64,000 bases of DNA from an uncultured Lactobacillus sp. (GTDB lineage Bacteria > Bacillota > Bacilli > Lactobacillales > Lactobacillaceae): contig CALNAK010000021.1 of the NCBI GenBank assembly GCA_937874185.1, forward strand, positions 310,001 to 374,000, given 5' to 3'. Within the stretch, counting starts at the first letter, position 1. Every line of letters starts with the position of its first letter. Of the stretch, positions 47,478 through 56,554 are shown piece after piece. Position numbers and translations under genes: made by a program. The notes beneath the pieces were generated by a model. It did not search any database. It was not told the origin of the DNA and saw only the letters and a list, made by a program, of their open reading frames with translations.

Positions 47478-49484
47478 TTATTTATCCTTATAAGATACGT
47501 CACTGGCTTTTACATAATCATTTGTTGATACACGGTAATAATCTTCGCCATCAATTGTTACCATTCTATCTGTTTTAAATGAAACGTTACCATCTAATGA
47601 TCTGCTTCTTTCTTTCCCATCTTCATCATAAAGTGGAACTTTCTTATTGATTGTTACTATACCTGAGATCTGTTTATATTCGTGAACATGTTTATCTTCA
47701 ACGAATTCATGAGTAGCTACACGATAATGTTTTTTACCATTAAATTCTGCAACCTGGTCATACTTCCAATCAGTCCCAATTGCTAAACCACGATTAACTG
47801 GATTTGTGTGAGCATTAATTAAATCTTTGTAATCATCTCTAGTTGCCTTAACATATGTCCGAACAACTCCACTTTCTGGCTTATATTCATAAGCGTCTTT
47901 TTCTTTGATCCATTCGTCAGTCGCAACTCTGTAATATTTAGTTTTGTTCAGCGTCATTTTCTTGTCACTGAACCAATCTGAATCAGCGGCTAATTTTTTA
48001 TCAGTAATTTTCTTACCGTTTGTGTCAAAAAGTTCAACTGGTTCTTTATCCGCAAAGGTTGTGAGGTATTGTTCTGAATCTACGATGTCACCACCACCTG
48101 TGGATCCACCGCCTCCTCCGTTACCACCATTACCGCCACCGTTTCCGCCGTCGCCACCACCTGAGCCTGTGTCGCCGTCAGCTTTGTAAACTAGTGTAAT
48201 AGTTTGAGGATCTTGTGTGAATTCACCTGTTAATTCAGAAGTTGAAACTAGTGTATAACCGTCAATTTTTGAATCTTCAGTTATATCGAACTCGTCACCA
48301 ATTTTCTCTCCATCTATCTTCTTAGATTCTTTAAGTTCATTCCCTTTCTCATCAATATATTCAACCGTAATGCTTGGATTTTCCTGAACATTGGCATCTC
48401 TGAAAGTCATAACATCATATTTAAACGATAAACTGTTTTCTTCATCATCACTATAAAACTTTTCATAAAAGTCACCAGCATTATTACCGTAAATAAATCC
48501 ATAATACCCATAACTTATATAGCTAGTGTTATCACGAATTGTTAATGGTTCATATTTATACTTACCATTGCCTAAGTTTGTAAGATCACGTGACTTATCC
48601 TTACCAAGATTCCAAGTAGAATTGTACGTATCGTTAATATTATTACCATAAACGTCCAAAATTGGCGCTGTTTCGACAATATTATCAACATGGTCTACAA
48701 CATTTACTTTATTAGTATCTTTTACATAATTACCTACAGAATAAACCCATCCTCCCTTATTGGGATTGATTCCATTCAACGATGAAAAGTCTGTTAGACT
48801 ATTATTCCCTAAACTTATATCTGTAGTCATAGCTTTTGATTCATTATAAAGTTTGGTTAACCAAGGTGCTAGAATTTCAAGTTGCTCGTTCTGCAAACCA
48901 TTGGCGTATCCCTGATATGATCCAGATCCTGATAAATTAATATTTGTAATACTTTCTGTAGAAATACCTTTTAAATCTTCTACATCATTAATTTTAAAGG
49001 CACCTCGTAAGCTTAACCAGTCATATCGAGGACCCTGTAATTTAGAAAAATCCACTACATTTTCCCCAAAGTTTGCCCATAGGGTAACAACCGCATTGCT
49101 TGGTAAATATTTAAAATTTTCCATACCTGTAAAATCAGTAATTTCTTCTTTATTATTAGTCATATTAATTACCGATTTTTTTGAATCTCTGAACATGCCA
49201 ACTGTCATTGTCCCGTCTTTAAAATTCATGGCACTTCTTACTTCTTTTTCCAAAACAGGATCTGGAAAAATCACTTCTTGTGAATCTGGAACATCATCTA
49301 ATTCTAAAGATCCAAAATTTGCTGTCTTATTAGATGATTGATTGGAAGCTAATAGTTTAGACTGCTCCGTGGTCTTTTTGGGACCGGCATTTGCAGCTTG
49401 TACATTAATACTTTGTAAAGCAACTGTGGAAAATAAAGTTATGGCTAAAGCACCTACTAGATGCTTGGTCTTGCTCTTTTTCAT
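47478..49484 (-). CDS. Surface protein: LRR-like, MucBP, Gly-rich linker, three SLAP repeats (paralogue 1)
   Basis: A 668-residue exported protein. Residues 1-31 are a signal peptide. About 75-260 is a degenerate leucine-rich, internalin-like region (ITDFTGMENFKYLP, SLGNNSLTDFSSLNGI). A segment similar to MucBP (about 375-435: ITVEYIDEKGNELKES...GYTLVSTSELTGEFTQDPQTITLVY) follows, then a Gly/Asp/Asn linker of about 35 residues, then three SLAP repeats (YYRVATDEWI, HYRVATHEFV, YYRVSTNDYV) that anchor it to the wall. It may bind mucus or another surface polymer. Its first 80 and last 235 residues are nearly or fully identical to paralogue 2, the middle is diverged. A perfect cre lies in the leader. 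Confidence 0.8.
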   Translation of the reverse strand: MKKSKTKHLVGALAITLFSTVALQSINVQAANAGPKKTTEQSKLLASNQSSNKTANFGSLELDDVPDSQEVIFPDPVLEKEVRSAMNFKDGTMTVGMFRDSKKSVINMTNNKEEITDFTGMENFKYLPSNAVVTLWANFGENVVDFSKLQGPRYDWLSLRGAFKINDVEDLKGISTESITNINLSGSGSYQGYANGLQNEQLEILAPWLTKLYNESKAMTTDISLGNNSLTDFSSLNGINPNKGGWVYSVGNYVKDTNKVNVVDHVDNIVETAPILDVYGNNINDTYNSTWNLGKDKSRDLTNLGNGKYKYEPLTIRDNTSYISYGYYGFIYGNNAGDFYEKFYSDDEENSLSFKYDVMTFRDANVQENPSITVEYIDEKGNELKESKKIDGEKIGDEFDITEDSKIDGYTLVSTSELTGEFTQDPQTITLVYKADGDTGSGGGDGGNGGGNGGNGGGGGSTGGGDIVDSEQYLTTFADKEPVELFDTNGKKITDKKLAADSDWFSDKKMTLNKTKYYRVATDEWIKEKDAYEYKPESGVVRTYVKATRDDYKDLINAHTNPVNRGLAIGTDWKYDQVAEFNGKKHYRVATHEFVEDKHVHEYKQISGIVTINKKVPLYDEDGKERSRSLDGNVSFKTDRMVTIDGEDYYRVSTNDYVKASDVSYKDK

Positions 49485-49530
49485 AATTGTCCTACTTTCT
49501 TGGAATCAGTTTATAAATTAAAGTTATTTT

Positions 49531-49546
49531 TTGTTATCGCTTTCAT
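49531..49546. promoter_or_regulatory. Perfect cre site, surface protein 1
   Basis: Read on the minus strand, ATGAAAGCGATAACAA matches the cre consensus fully. It lies in the leader, 47 bases before the start codon, in a segment duplicated in front of paralogue 2. Confidence 0.75.
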
Positions 49547-49659
49547 TTATAAAATTCAAGCATATTATAACTAATAAGTACTATACAAAAAATTCAATAT
49601 TTACATAAATTTATTGTCTAATATGATTTTATATTTTTCGATATATACTTTTAAATTCA

Positions 49660-49706
49660 AAAAAATAAAGGACCAGTCAATTTAAATTAACTGGTCCTTT
49701 ATTTTT
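49660..49706 (-). terminator. Terminator of surface protein 2
   Basis: AAAAATAAAGGACCAGT (49661-49677) pairs with ACTGGTCCTTTATTTTT (49690-49706), a perfect 17-bp stem with T-run on the minus strand. Confidence 0.9.
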
Positions 49707-49733
49707 CTAGTTGTAATAGGTTCAAATTCCCTT

Positions 49734-51761
49734 TTACTTATCCTTATAAGATACATCACTAGCTTTTACATAATCATTTGTTGATACACGGTAATAATCT
49801 TCGCCATCAATTGTTACCATTCTATCTGTTTTAAATGAAACGTTACCATCTAATGATCTGCTTCTTTCTTTCCCATCTTCATCATAAAGTGGAACTTTCT
49901 TATTGATTGTTACTATACCTGAGATCTGTTTATATTCGTGAACATGTTTATCTTCAACGAATTCATGAGTAGCTACACGATAATGTTTTTTACCATTAAA
50001 TTCTGCAACCTGGTCATACTTCCAATCAGTCCCAATTGCTAAACCACGATTAACTGGATTTGTGTGAGCATTAATTAAATCTTTGTAATCATCTCTAGTT
50101 GCCTTAACATATGTCCGAACAACTCCACTTTCTGGCTTATATTCATAAGCGTCTTTTTCTTTGATCCATTCGTCAGTCGCAACTCTGTAATATTTAGTTT
50201 TGTTCAGCGTCATTTTCTTGTCACTGAACCAATCTGAATCAGCGGCTAATTTTTTATCAGTAATTTTCTTACCGTTTGTGTCAAAAAGTTCAACTGGTTC
50301 TTTATCCGCAAAGGTTGTGAGGTATTGTTCTGAATCTACGATGTCACCACCACCTGTGGATCCACCGCCTCCTCCATTACCACCATTACCGCCACCGTTT
50401 CCGCCGTCGCCACCGCCAGAACCTGTGTCACCGTCAGCTTTGTAAACTAGTGTAATAGTTTGAGGATTTTGTGTGAATTCTCCTGTTAAGTCGGAAGTTG
50501 AAACTAATGTATAACCGTCAATTTTTGAATCTTCAGTTATATCGAACTCGTCACCAATTTTTTCTCCATCTATTTTCTTAGATTCTTTAAGTTCATTACC
50601 TTTATCGTCAACAAATTCAACTGTGATACTTGGATTATCTTGTATATTTGCTTTTCTATAAATCATCGCATCATATTTTAATGTTAGACCATTCATATAA
50701 TCATCATCATTACCATATACTTTTTCAAAATGATAAGGTTTACCATCGCCCTTATCATAAATGAATCCATAGTAACCATACGTTACAAAATTTGTATTTG
50801 GAACAATAGTTAGAGGATCGTATTTATACTTACCATCGCCTAGGTTTTCAATAGTATGACTTCTTCTATCATTAGGCGTTCCATTGAATGTTGCGCTATA
50901 AGTATCACTAATATCATCACCATCAATATCAAAACTTGGTCCAACTTCAACAATATTAACATCATCTTCTACGACGTTAATCTCGTCATGATCTACAACA
51001 TAATTACCAAGTGAAACAACCCAACCACCCTTGTTATGGTTAAGATCTTTCAATGATGAAAAATCAGAAAGGTTATTATAACCTAAATTTACAGATGCAT
51101 ATCTAGCTGGAGAATTATTATACATTTCGGTTACCCAAGGAGCCAAGATTTCAAGTTGCTCATTTTGTAGTCCATTCTTGACTGCCTGATATCCACCCGC
51201 ACCATTTAAATCTAGATTCGTCATGTATTGAGTATCAATACCAGTTAAACCAGTGACATCATTTTCCTTGAATCCACCTTTCAGGAGTAATGTAACGTAA
51301 CGAGCACCCTCTAATTTAGAAAAATCTACTACGTTATTTCCAAAGTTTGCAGAAAATTTAATAGTCAAATTATTCGGCAAATATTTAAAATTTTCCATTC
51401 CTGTAAAGTCTGTAATTATGTCAGTTCGGTTAGTAAAATTAAAATAAGTTACCTTTGTATTTCTAAACTTACCAACCGTCATCTCTTCATCGTCTTCAAA
51501 ATTCATAACTTTTCTTACTTCTTTTTCCAAAACAGGATCTGGAAAAATTACTTCTTGTGAATCTGGAACATCATCTAATTCTAAAGATCCAAAATTTGAT
51601 GTCTTATTAGATGATTGATTGGAAGCTAATAGTTTAGACTGCTCCGTGGTCTTTTTGGGACCGGCATTTGCAGCTTGTACATTAATACTTTGTAAAGCAA
51701 CTGTGGAAAATAAAGTTATGGCTAAAGCACCTACTAGATGCTTGGTCTTGCTCTTTTTCAT
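49734..51761 (-). CDS. Surface protein: LRR-like, MucBP, Gly-rich linker, three SLAP repeats (paralogue 2)
   Basis: A 675-residue exported protein with the same order of parts as paralogue 1: identical signal peptide and N-terminal segment (to about residue 81), a leucine-rich-like central region, a MucBP-like segment (SITVEFVDDKGNELKES), Gly-rich linker and three SLAP repeats. The last 235 or so residues are identical to paralogue 1, and the DNA of this part differs at only a few bases, whereas the central third is only moderately similar. The promoter and leader (including the cre site) are copied too. This pattern suggests tandem duplication with ongoing gene conversion at both ends and diversification of the exposed domain. 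Confidence 0.8.
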   Translation of the reverse strand: MKKSKTKHLVGALAITLFSTVALQSINVQAANAGPKKTTEQSKLLASNQSSNKTSNFGSLELDDVPDSQEVIFPDPVLEKEVRKVMNFEDDEEMTVGKFRNTKVTYFNFTNRTDIITDFTGMENFKYLPNNLTIKFSANFGNNVVDFSKLEGARYVTLLLKGGFKENDVTGLTGIDTQYMTNLDLNGAGGYQAVKNGLQNEQLEILAPWVTEMYNNSPARYASVNLGYNNLSDFSSLKDLNHNKGGWVVSLGNYVVDHDEINVVEDDVNIVEVGPSFDIDGDDISDTYSATFNGTPNDRRSHTIENLGDGKYKYDPLTIVPNTNFVTYGYYGFIYDKGDGKPYHFEKVYGNDDDYMNGLTLKYDAMIYRKANIQDNPSITVEFVDDKGNELKESKKIDGEKIGDEFDITEDSKIDGYTLVSTSDLTGEFTQNPQTITLVYKADGDTGSGGGDGGNGGGNGGNGGGGGSTGGGDIVDSEQYLTTFADKEPVELFDTNGKKITDKKLAADSDWFSDKKMTLNKTKYYRVATDEWIKEKDAYEYKPESGVVRTYVKATRDDYKDLINAHTNPVNRGLAIGTDWKYDQVAEFNGKKHYRVATHEFVEDKHVHEYKQISGIVTINKKVPLYDEDGKERSRSLDGNVSFKTDRMVTIDGEDYYRVSTNDYVKASDVSYKDK

Positions 51762-51807
51762 AATTGTCCTACTTTCTTGGAATCAGTTTATAAATTAAAG
51801 TTATTTT

Positions 51808-51823
51808 TTGTTATCGCTTTCAT
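51808..51823. promoter_or_regulatory. Perfect cre site, surface protein 2
   Basis: The same 16-base cre match as before paralogue 1, in the corresponding position of the leader. Confidence 0.75.
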
Positions 51824-51913
51824 TTATAAAATTCAAGCATATTATAACTAATGAACACTATATATAAAATTCATTTTTTGTATAATTTTATTGCCTAATC
51901 TGATTTCCGTGTA

Positions 51914-51951
51914 CAAAAAAACTCCCTACATCAAATGATGTAAGGAGTGTA
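51914..51951 (-). terminator. Terminator of pgi
   Basis: ACTCC-TACATCA and TGATGTA-GGAGT arms form a hairpin with a two-base apex, followed on the minus strand by seven T. Confidence 0.8.
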
Positions 51952-51963
51952 TTAATTATAAGA

Positions 51964-53304
51964 TTATAGTCTCTTGTTTAATTCTTTACCAAGTTCTTCA
52001 TAACCAGGACGACCTAGTAATCCGAACATGTTCTTCTTGTATGCTTCAACACCTGGTTGGTTGAATGGGTTAATACCATTCAAGTAACCTGAAATACCAA
52101 CAGCAATTTCAAAGAAGTACATCAAGTAACCTAAGTTAAAGGCATTTTGTTCTTCAATGTGAACTGACATAACAGGAACGCCACCGTCAGTATGTGCAAG
52201 AACAACACCTTCGTAAGCCTTCTTGTTAACAAAGTCCATTGACTTGTTTTCTAGGTATTCTAGTCCGTCAAGATTACCCTTTTCGGCAGGAATCTTAACA
52301 TCATGTCTTGGCTTGTCGATTAAGACAACAGTTTCCATAAGGTTACGACGACCTTCTTGGATATATTGACCTAATGAGTGCAAGTCAGTTGAGAAGTTAG
52401 CTGATGATGGGTAGATACCCTTTTGATCTTTACCTTCAGATTCACCCATCAATTGCTTCCACCATTCACCAAAGTATTGAACATTTGGTTCGTAGTTTTC
52501 TAGCAATTCTGTTGTGTAACCCTTACGATAAAGGATATTTCTTAGAGCAGCATACTTGTATGCATCGTTCTTTGTTAGATCAGCTGATGAATAATCAGTA
52601 CGTGCTTGTGCAGCACCTTCCATCAACTTGTCGATGTCAGCACCAGCAACGGCGATTGGCAATAGACCAACGGCTGTAAGAACTGAGAAACGACCACCAA
52701 TGTCATCAGGAACAACGAATTCTTCGTAGCCCTCAGCATCAGATTCAACTTTAAGAGCACCCTTAGCACGATCAGTTGTAGCATAGATACGGCCCTTGGC
52801 ACCATCAACACCATATTTTTCAATCAATTTAGCTTTTAGAATTCTGAAAGCAATTGAAGGTTCTGTTGTTGTACCAGATTTTGAAATAATGTTGATACTG
52901 AAGTCACGGTCACCGATAACTTCTAGTAAGTCAGCAATGTAGTTTGGAGAAATTGAGTTACCACAGAAGTAAACTTCTGGAACATCCTTGTCATTCTTAA
53001 CATTGTAGAATGATGAGCTTAGGAAGTCGATTGCGGCACGTGCACCTAAGTAAGATCCACCAATACCAATTCCGATAAATACTTCTGAATCAGATTGGAT
53101 CTTTTTAGCAGCTTTCTTAATGCGAGCAAATTCATCCTTGTCATAATCAACAGGTAAATCGATGAAACCACGGAAGTCAGCACCGGCACCGGTACCTTTA
53201 CGTAGTTCGTCATCTGCAGCTGTAACAAGAGCTTGCATTTCGCCAAGTTCGTTATCTTGAACAAACTTGCCTAATTTTGAATCATCAAATTTAATGTGTG
53301 TCAT
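51964..53304 (-). CDS. pgi: Glucose-6-phosphate isomerase
   Basis: A 446-residue cytoplasmic enzyme interconverting glucose 6-phosphate and fructose 6-phosphate, of the usual Gram-positive length. Motifs include GIGIGGSYLGARAAIDFL, the phosphate loop SKSGTTTEPSIAFRIL, GGRFSVLTAVGLLPIAVAG and the C-terminal NPFNQPGVEAYKKNMFGLLG (PGI signature). GGAGGAG precedes the ATG. Codon choice is very regular, as for a highly expressed gene. It is 55 bases after the VanZ-like gene and ends at its own terminator. Confidence 0.97.
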   Translation of the reverse strand: MTHIKFDDSKLGKFVQDNELGEMQALVTAADDELRKGTGAGADFRGFIDLPVDYDKDEFARIKKAAKKIQSDSEVFIGIGIGGSYLGARAAIDFLSSSFYNVKNDKDVPEVYFCGNSISPNYIADLLEVIGDRDFSINIISKSGTTTEPSIAFRILKAKLIEKYGVDGAKGRIYATTDRAKGALKVESDAEGYEEFVVPDDIGGRFSVLTAVGLLPIAVAGADIDKLMEGAAQARTDYSSADLTKNDAYKYAALRNILYRKGYTTELLENYEPNVQYFGEWWKQLMGESEGKDQKGIYPSSANFSTDLHSLGQYIQEGRRNLMETVVLIDKPRHDVKIPAEKGNLDGLEYLENKSMDFVNKKAYEGVVLAHTDGGVPVMSVHIEEQNAFNLGYLMYFFEIAVGISGYLNGINPFNQPGVEAYKKNMFGLLGRPGYEELGKELNKRL

Positions 53305-53359
53305 TTTCTCTCCTCCATATATATCGTCAAAACTAGATTAATCATTTTCGAAGAAAATT

Positions 53360-53989
53360 TCAAATTTTTATTAGCTTTTTTATCCATTTTCCAACAAAAT
53401 ATAGCAAATATCCTACCGCGGCGCCAAGAGTATTAAAAATAACGTCGTCTATATCTGTCACACCGGTATTCAAAATGAATTGCATGGTTTCAATTGATAT
53501 TGAAATCAAAGCCCCCAAGAAAACAACTTTGAAAAATCCCATGTGTTTTTTTGTAAGCGCCGGTATAAATACTCCCATTGGTATGAACCACATAATATTA
53601 CCATATAAATTGTAAATAAAGTCGACTAAAGATTGCGCCTTCATCAATTTCAAGGTCTCAACTAGCGGTACAATATTTATTTGGGACAACGGACGGTGCC
53701 AATAAAACTGAAATTGCCAAATGAAATAGCCATCTCGAAAAACTGTCAAAGCAAAAAGTAGGAGAACATAGAATACGCAGACTGTCAGCCAAAACTCACG
53801 ACTAAAGCTTGTATTTGTCTTCTTTAATTTTATCCACAGATACCTCAAGACAATAAAAAATAAGGTATACAATATTGCTTTATCGACAGCATAAAAAGAA
53901 AGCCTAATCAACGGAAAATGATTGATCTTTGTCGCATACGATTTAAAAACGTAATCATATAAGGGTCCTAAAAATATCATTTTTCTCAT
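53360..53989 (-). CDS. VanZ family membrane protein
   Basis: A 209-residue membrane protein with five or so hydrophobic segments. The diagnostic VanZ-like part is NIVPLVETLKLM...YNLYGNIMWFIPMGVFIPAL, SISIETMQFILNTGVTDIDDVIFNTLGAAVGYL. Members give low-level teicoplanin resistance in some hosts, and others are of unknown role in the envelope. Two in-frame ATGs (53989 and 53980) are possible; GGGAAAG lies before the first. It is divergent from the first LtaS gene, and the shared region holds the palindrome TAATACGTATTA (54008-54019). Confidence 0.8.
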   Translation of the reverse strand: MRKMIFLGPLYDYVFKSYATKINHFPLIRLSFYAVDKAILYTLFFIVLRYLWIKLKKTNTSFSREFWLTVCVFYVLLLFALTVFRDGYFIWQFQFYWHRPLSQINIVPLVETLKLMKAQSLVDFIYNLYGNIMWFIPMGVFIPALTKKHMGFFKVVFLGALISISIETMQFILNTGVTDIDDVIFNTLGAAVGYLLYFVGKWIKKLIKI

Positions 53990-54093
53990 TCTTTCCCACT
54001 TTTTACCTAATACGTATTATACTAACAATTAAGCAATTTATTTAGTGTTTACATAGATTTATTAAAGAATTTTTACAAAATAAGGAATTTTCA

Positions 54094-56247
54094 ATGAATA
54101 AATTAAAAATATTTTTGAGTAAACGCCTAGGATTCATGACTTTACTAGTCTTTACTCTCTGGCTCAAAACAATCATCGCCTATTATGTCGACTTCTCTTT
54201 AGGCGTTGCAGATCCGTTACAACACATGATTTTAATCTTCAATCCAATTGCCACAACCGTTATTTTACTGAGTATAGCGTTATATATCACTCGTGCAAAA
54301 ATATCTTACATCGTTATGGGCGTTATATACGTATTAGAATCAGCCTTACTTTATGGAAATGTACTCTACTACCGTGAATTCAGTGATTTTCTTTCATTTA
54401 ACACGATAGCTGGTGCTTCAAAAGTTTCTAAAGGACTTGGTAGCAGTGCTTCAAGTTTGGTTCAGGCACACGATTTTATTTATGGAATAGACTTCATAAT
54501 AATTGCAGTATTATTTCTAACTCACTTCATTAAACTTGATTCACGACCAATGAGAAAGTTAACTGCCATTGCAGCAACAATGCTTGGTGTCTTTCTATTT
54601 TCATTTAATCTTACAATTGCCGAGAGTAATCGTCCACAATTATTAGGACGAACTTTTGATCGTGCTTACATTGTAAAATATCTTGGTTTGAATACCTTTT
54701 TAGCTTACGACTCAATCAAAACTGTTCAGAATAATCAAGTCCGTTCGGAAGCTGTGGGAACTGATATGGATGATGTCTTATCCTATGTTGAAAACAACTA
54801 TGCCAAGCCAAATCCTAACTATTTTGGTAAAGCTAAGGGTAAAAATATCATCATTATTCACTTGGAAAGTTTCCAACAATTTCTAATCAATGACAAAGTT
54901 AATGGTCAAGAAGTTACGCCATTCTTGAATAGTCTGTACAACGATAAAAATACAATGTCATTCGATAATTTTTATCATGAAGTTGGACAGGGTAAAACTA
55001 GTGACGCTGAAAATATGCTCGAAACTGGTTTATTCGGATTGCCTGAAGGTTCGCTTTTCACAAAACTTGGTAGCGACAATACCTTCCAAGCTGCCCCTGC
55101 TATTCTCGGACAAAAGGAAGGCTACACTAGTGCTGTCTTCCATGGTAACGTAGGTAGTTTCTGGAATCGAAACGTTGTCTATAAAAATATGGGATATAAT
55201 TATTTCTTTGATTCCAATTACTTCAACAAAACCAATGATTCCAGTCTTGAATATGGTATGAAAGATAAATTGATGTTGTCAGAAAGTGTTAAATATCTTG
55301 AACAACTTCAACAACCCTTCTACGCCAAGTTCATTACTGTAACCAATCATTACCCATTCCAGTTACCAGACGAAGATAACGACGGTTTTGCAGCCCCTAC
55401 CACAAATAATAGTGTCGTTAATAATTACTTTGTGACAGCGCATTACTTGGATAACTCACTGAAAGAATTCTTCAACTACTTAAAGGATAGTGGTATCTAC
55501 GATAATTCAATGATTGTCCTTTACGGTGATCACTACGGTTTATCAAACAGTCAGAACCCTGATTTAGCACCACTCGTTGGCGTGGATTCAAACAATTGGG
55601 ACGATTTCAATAACTCTCAGATGCAGAAAGTTCCATTCATGATTCACATGAAAGGACTAAAGGGTGGCATCAATCATACTTATGGTGGCGAAATTGACGT
55701 CCTACCTACTCTCCTACATCTAGCTGGAATTGACTCAAAACAATACGTTCAACTAGGAACCGACCTTCTATCTCAAAAACATAATCCAATCGTCATTTTC
55801 AGAAATAAAAACTTTGTCACACCGCATTACACTGTGTTAAAAGACAGCGATGGTAATCCTGAAGTTTATCGCAATAAAACTGGTGAGTTAGTCAATCTCG
55901 ATGAAGATCCGGTTCTCAAACAAAAAGTTGCCAAATGGCAAAAATATGTCAATGAGAAGTTAAAGATGTCGGATACTATTAACAATAAGAACCTCTTGAG
56001 ATTCTATACACCAACTGGATTTACCCCAGTTGATCCTAAAAATTACGACTATCAAAATGAAATCCAGAAATTAGTTCAAACCCGTGACAGTCTGGGATTG
56101 AAATCAACTAGTGTTTACTCACAAAATAATAACAAGCCAACAACCGGACTCTATAATACCGATGCGCCTGAATTAAATGGTGATCGTACCTTTATTGATA
56201 GTTGGTCTAGTATTTTGAAGAATAAGGATACTGATGAAACAAAGTAA
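54094..56247 (+). CDS. ltaS: Lipoteichoic acid synthase family protein (LtaS 1)
   Basis: A 717-residue membrane phosphoglycerol transferase. Five N-terminal helices (residues 10-170) are followed by an extracellular alkaline-phosphatase-like domain. Key residues match LtaS: Glu258 in HLESF, the nucleophile Thr302 in GKTSDAE, and Asp479-His480 in YGDHYG. ESNRPQLLGRTFDR near 177-190 is the linker before the extracellular domain. It polymerises glycerol phosphate from phosphatidylglycerol on a glycolipid anchor, or acts as LTA primase. The next plus-strand gene is a paralogue of similar length. AAGGAA precedes the ATG. Confidence 0.9.
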   Translation: MNKLKIFLSKRLGFMTLLVFTLWLKTIIAYYVDFSLGVADPLQHMILIFNPIATTVILLSIALYITRAKISYIVMGVIYVLESALLYGNVLYYREFSDFLSFNTIAGASKVSKGLGSSASSLVQAHDFIYGIDFIIIAVLFLTHFIKLDSRPMRKLTAIAATMLGVFLFSFNLTIAESNRPQLLGRTFDRAYIVKYLGLNTFLAYDSIKTVQNNQVRSEAVGTDMDDVLSYVENNYAKPNPNYFGKAKGKNIIIIHLESFQQFLINDKVNGQEVTPFLNSLYNDKNTMSFDNFYHEVGQGKTSDAENMLETGLFGLPEGSLFTKLGSDNTFQAAPAILGQKEGYTSAVFHGNVGSFWNRNVVYKNMGYNYFFDSNYFNKTNDSSLEYGMKDKLMLSESVKYLEQLQQPFYAKFITVTNHYPFQLPDEDNDGFAAPTTNNSVVNNYFVTAHYLDNSLKEFFNYLKDSGIYDNSMIVLYGDHYGLSNSQNPDLAPLVGVDSNNWDDFNNSQMQKVPFMIHMKGLKGGINHTYGGEIDVLPTLLHLAGIDSKQYVQLGTDLLSQKHNPIVIFRNKNFVTPHYTVLKDSDGNPEVYRNKTGELVNLDEDPVLKQKVAKWQKYVNEKLKMSDTINNKNLLRFYTPTGFTPVDPKNYDYQNEIQKLVQTRDSLGLKSTSVYSQNNNKPTTGLYNTDAPELNGDRTFIDSWSSILKNKDTDETK

Positions 56248-56315
56248 TTAGTATTAAGGCATTTGTTTGTTGTATCTTCTATAGGAACCATAATAGTAAA
56301 TTCAATAATTTAGTC

Positions 56316-56465
56316 AGAGCGATGCAATTCAGGTCTCAGCCATGATATTTTTCTTAGTTGGCGGTTTATGCCAGCTTAGAAAAAGACTCGATTTGGAAAC
56401 AATTTTGATTTTAAAATTGGTTTCAAACGATGTCCATGGCGTTCCAGACCTGATATTGCTGAGCG
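56316..56465 (+). repeat. Structured intergenic element, three-way junction, copy 2
   Basis: A 150-base element between the two LtaS genes. The outer stem GCAAT-CAGGTCT (56324-56336) pairs with AGACCTG-ATTGC (56445-56459), continued by GCCATG/CATGGC. Inside are two hairpins: TTTTTCTTAGTTGGC/GCCAGCTTAGAAAAA (56348-56384) and GGAAACAATTTT/AAAATTGGTTTC (56395-56424). It matches the minus strand of 19236-19375. An intrinsic terminator follows at once (56474-56498). The 295-base gap holds nothing else of note. Confidence 0.65.
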
Positions 56466-56473
56466 GAGACGGG

Positions 56474-56499
56474 AAGTCAGCTGATGCTGGCTTTTTTTC
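56474..56499 (+). terminator. Terminator after structured element copy 2
   Basis: AAGTCAGC and GCTGGCTT pair around a TGAT loop and are followed by seven T. Confidence 0.8.
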
Positions 56500-56554
56500 T
56501 TACACGATATAACGTATTATTACTGAAGGAACTATTTAAGTTATGAGGGAAAAA

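Noticed and set aside
48070..48170. Pro-rich frame and GGN triplet repeats in both surface genes, possible phase-variable repeats
   Set aside because: They encode the Gly/Asn/Asp linker; repeat units are irregular and in multiples of three, so slippage would not shift the frame.
54008..54019. Palindrome TAATACGTATTA between the VanZ-like and LtaS 1 genes as an operator
   Set aside because: It is a single A/T-rich palindrome with no repeat or regulator nearby; too weak to report as a site.
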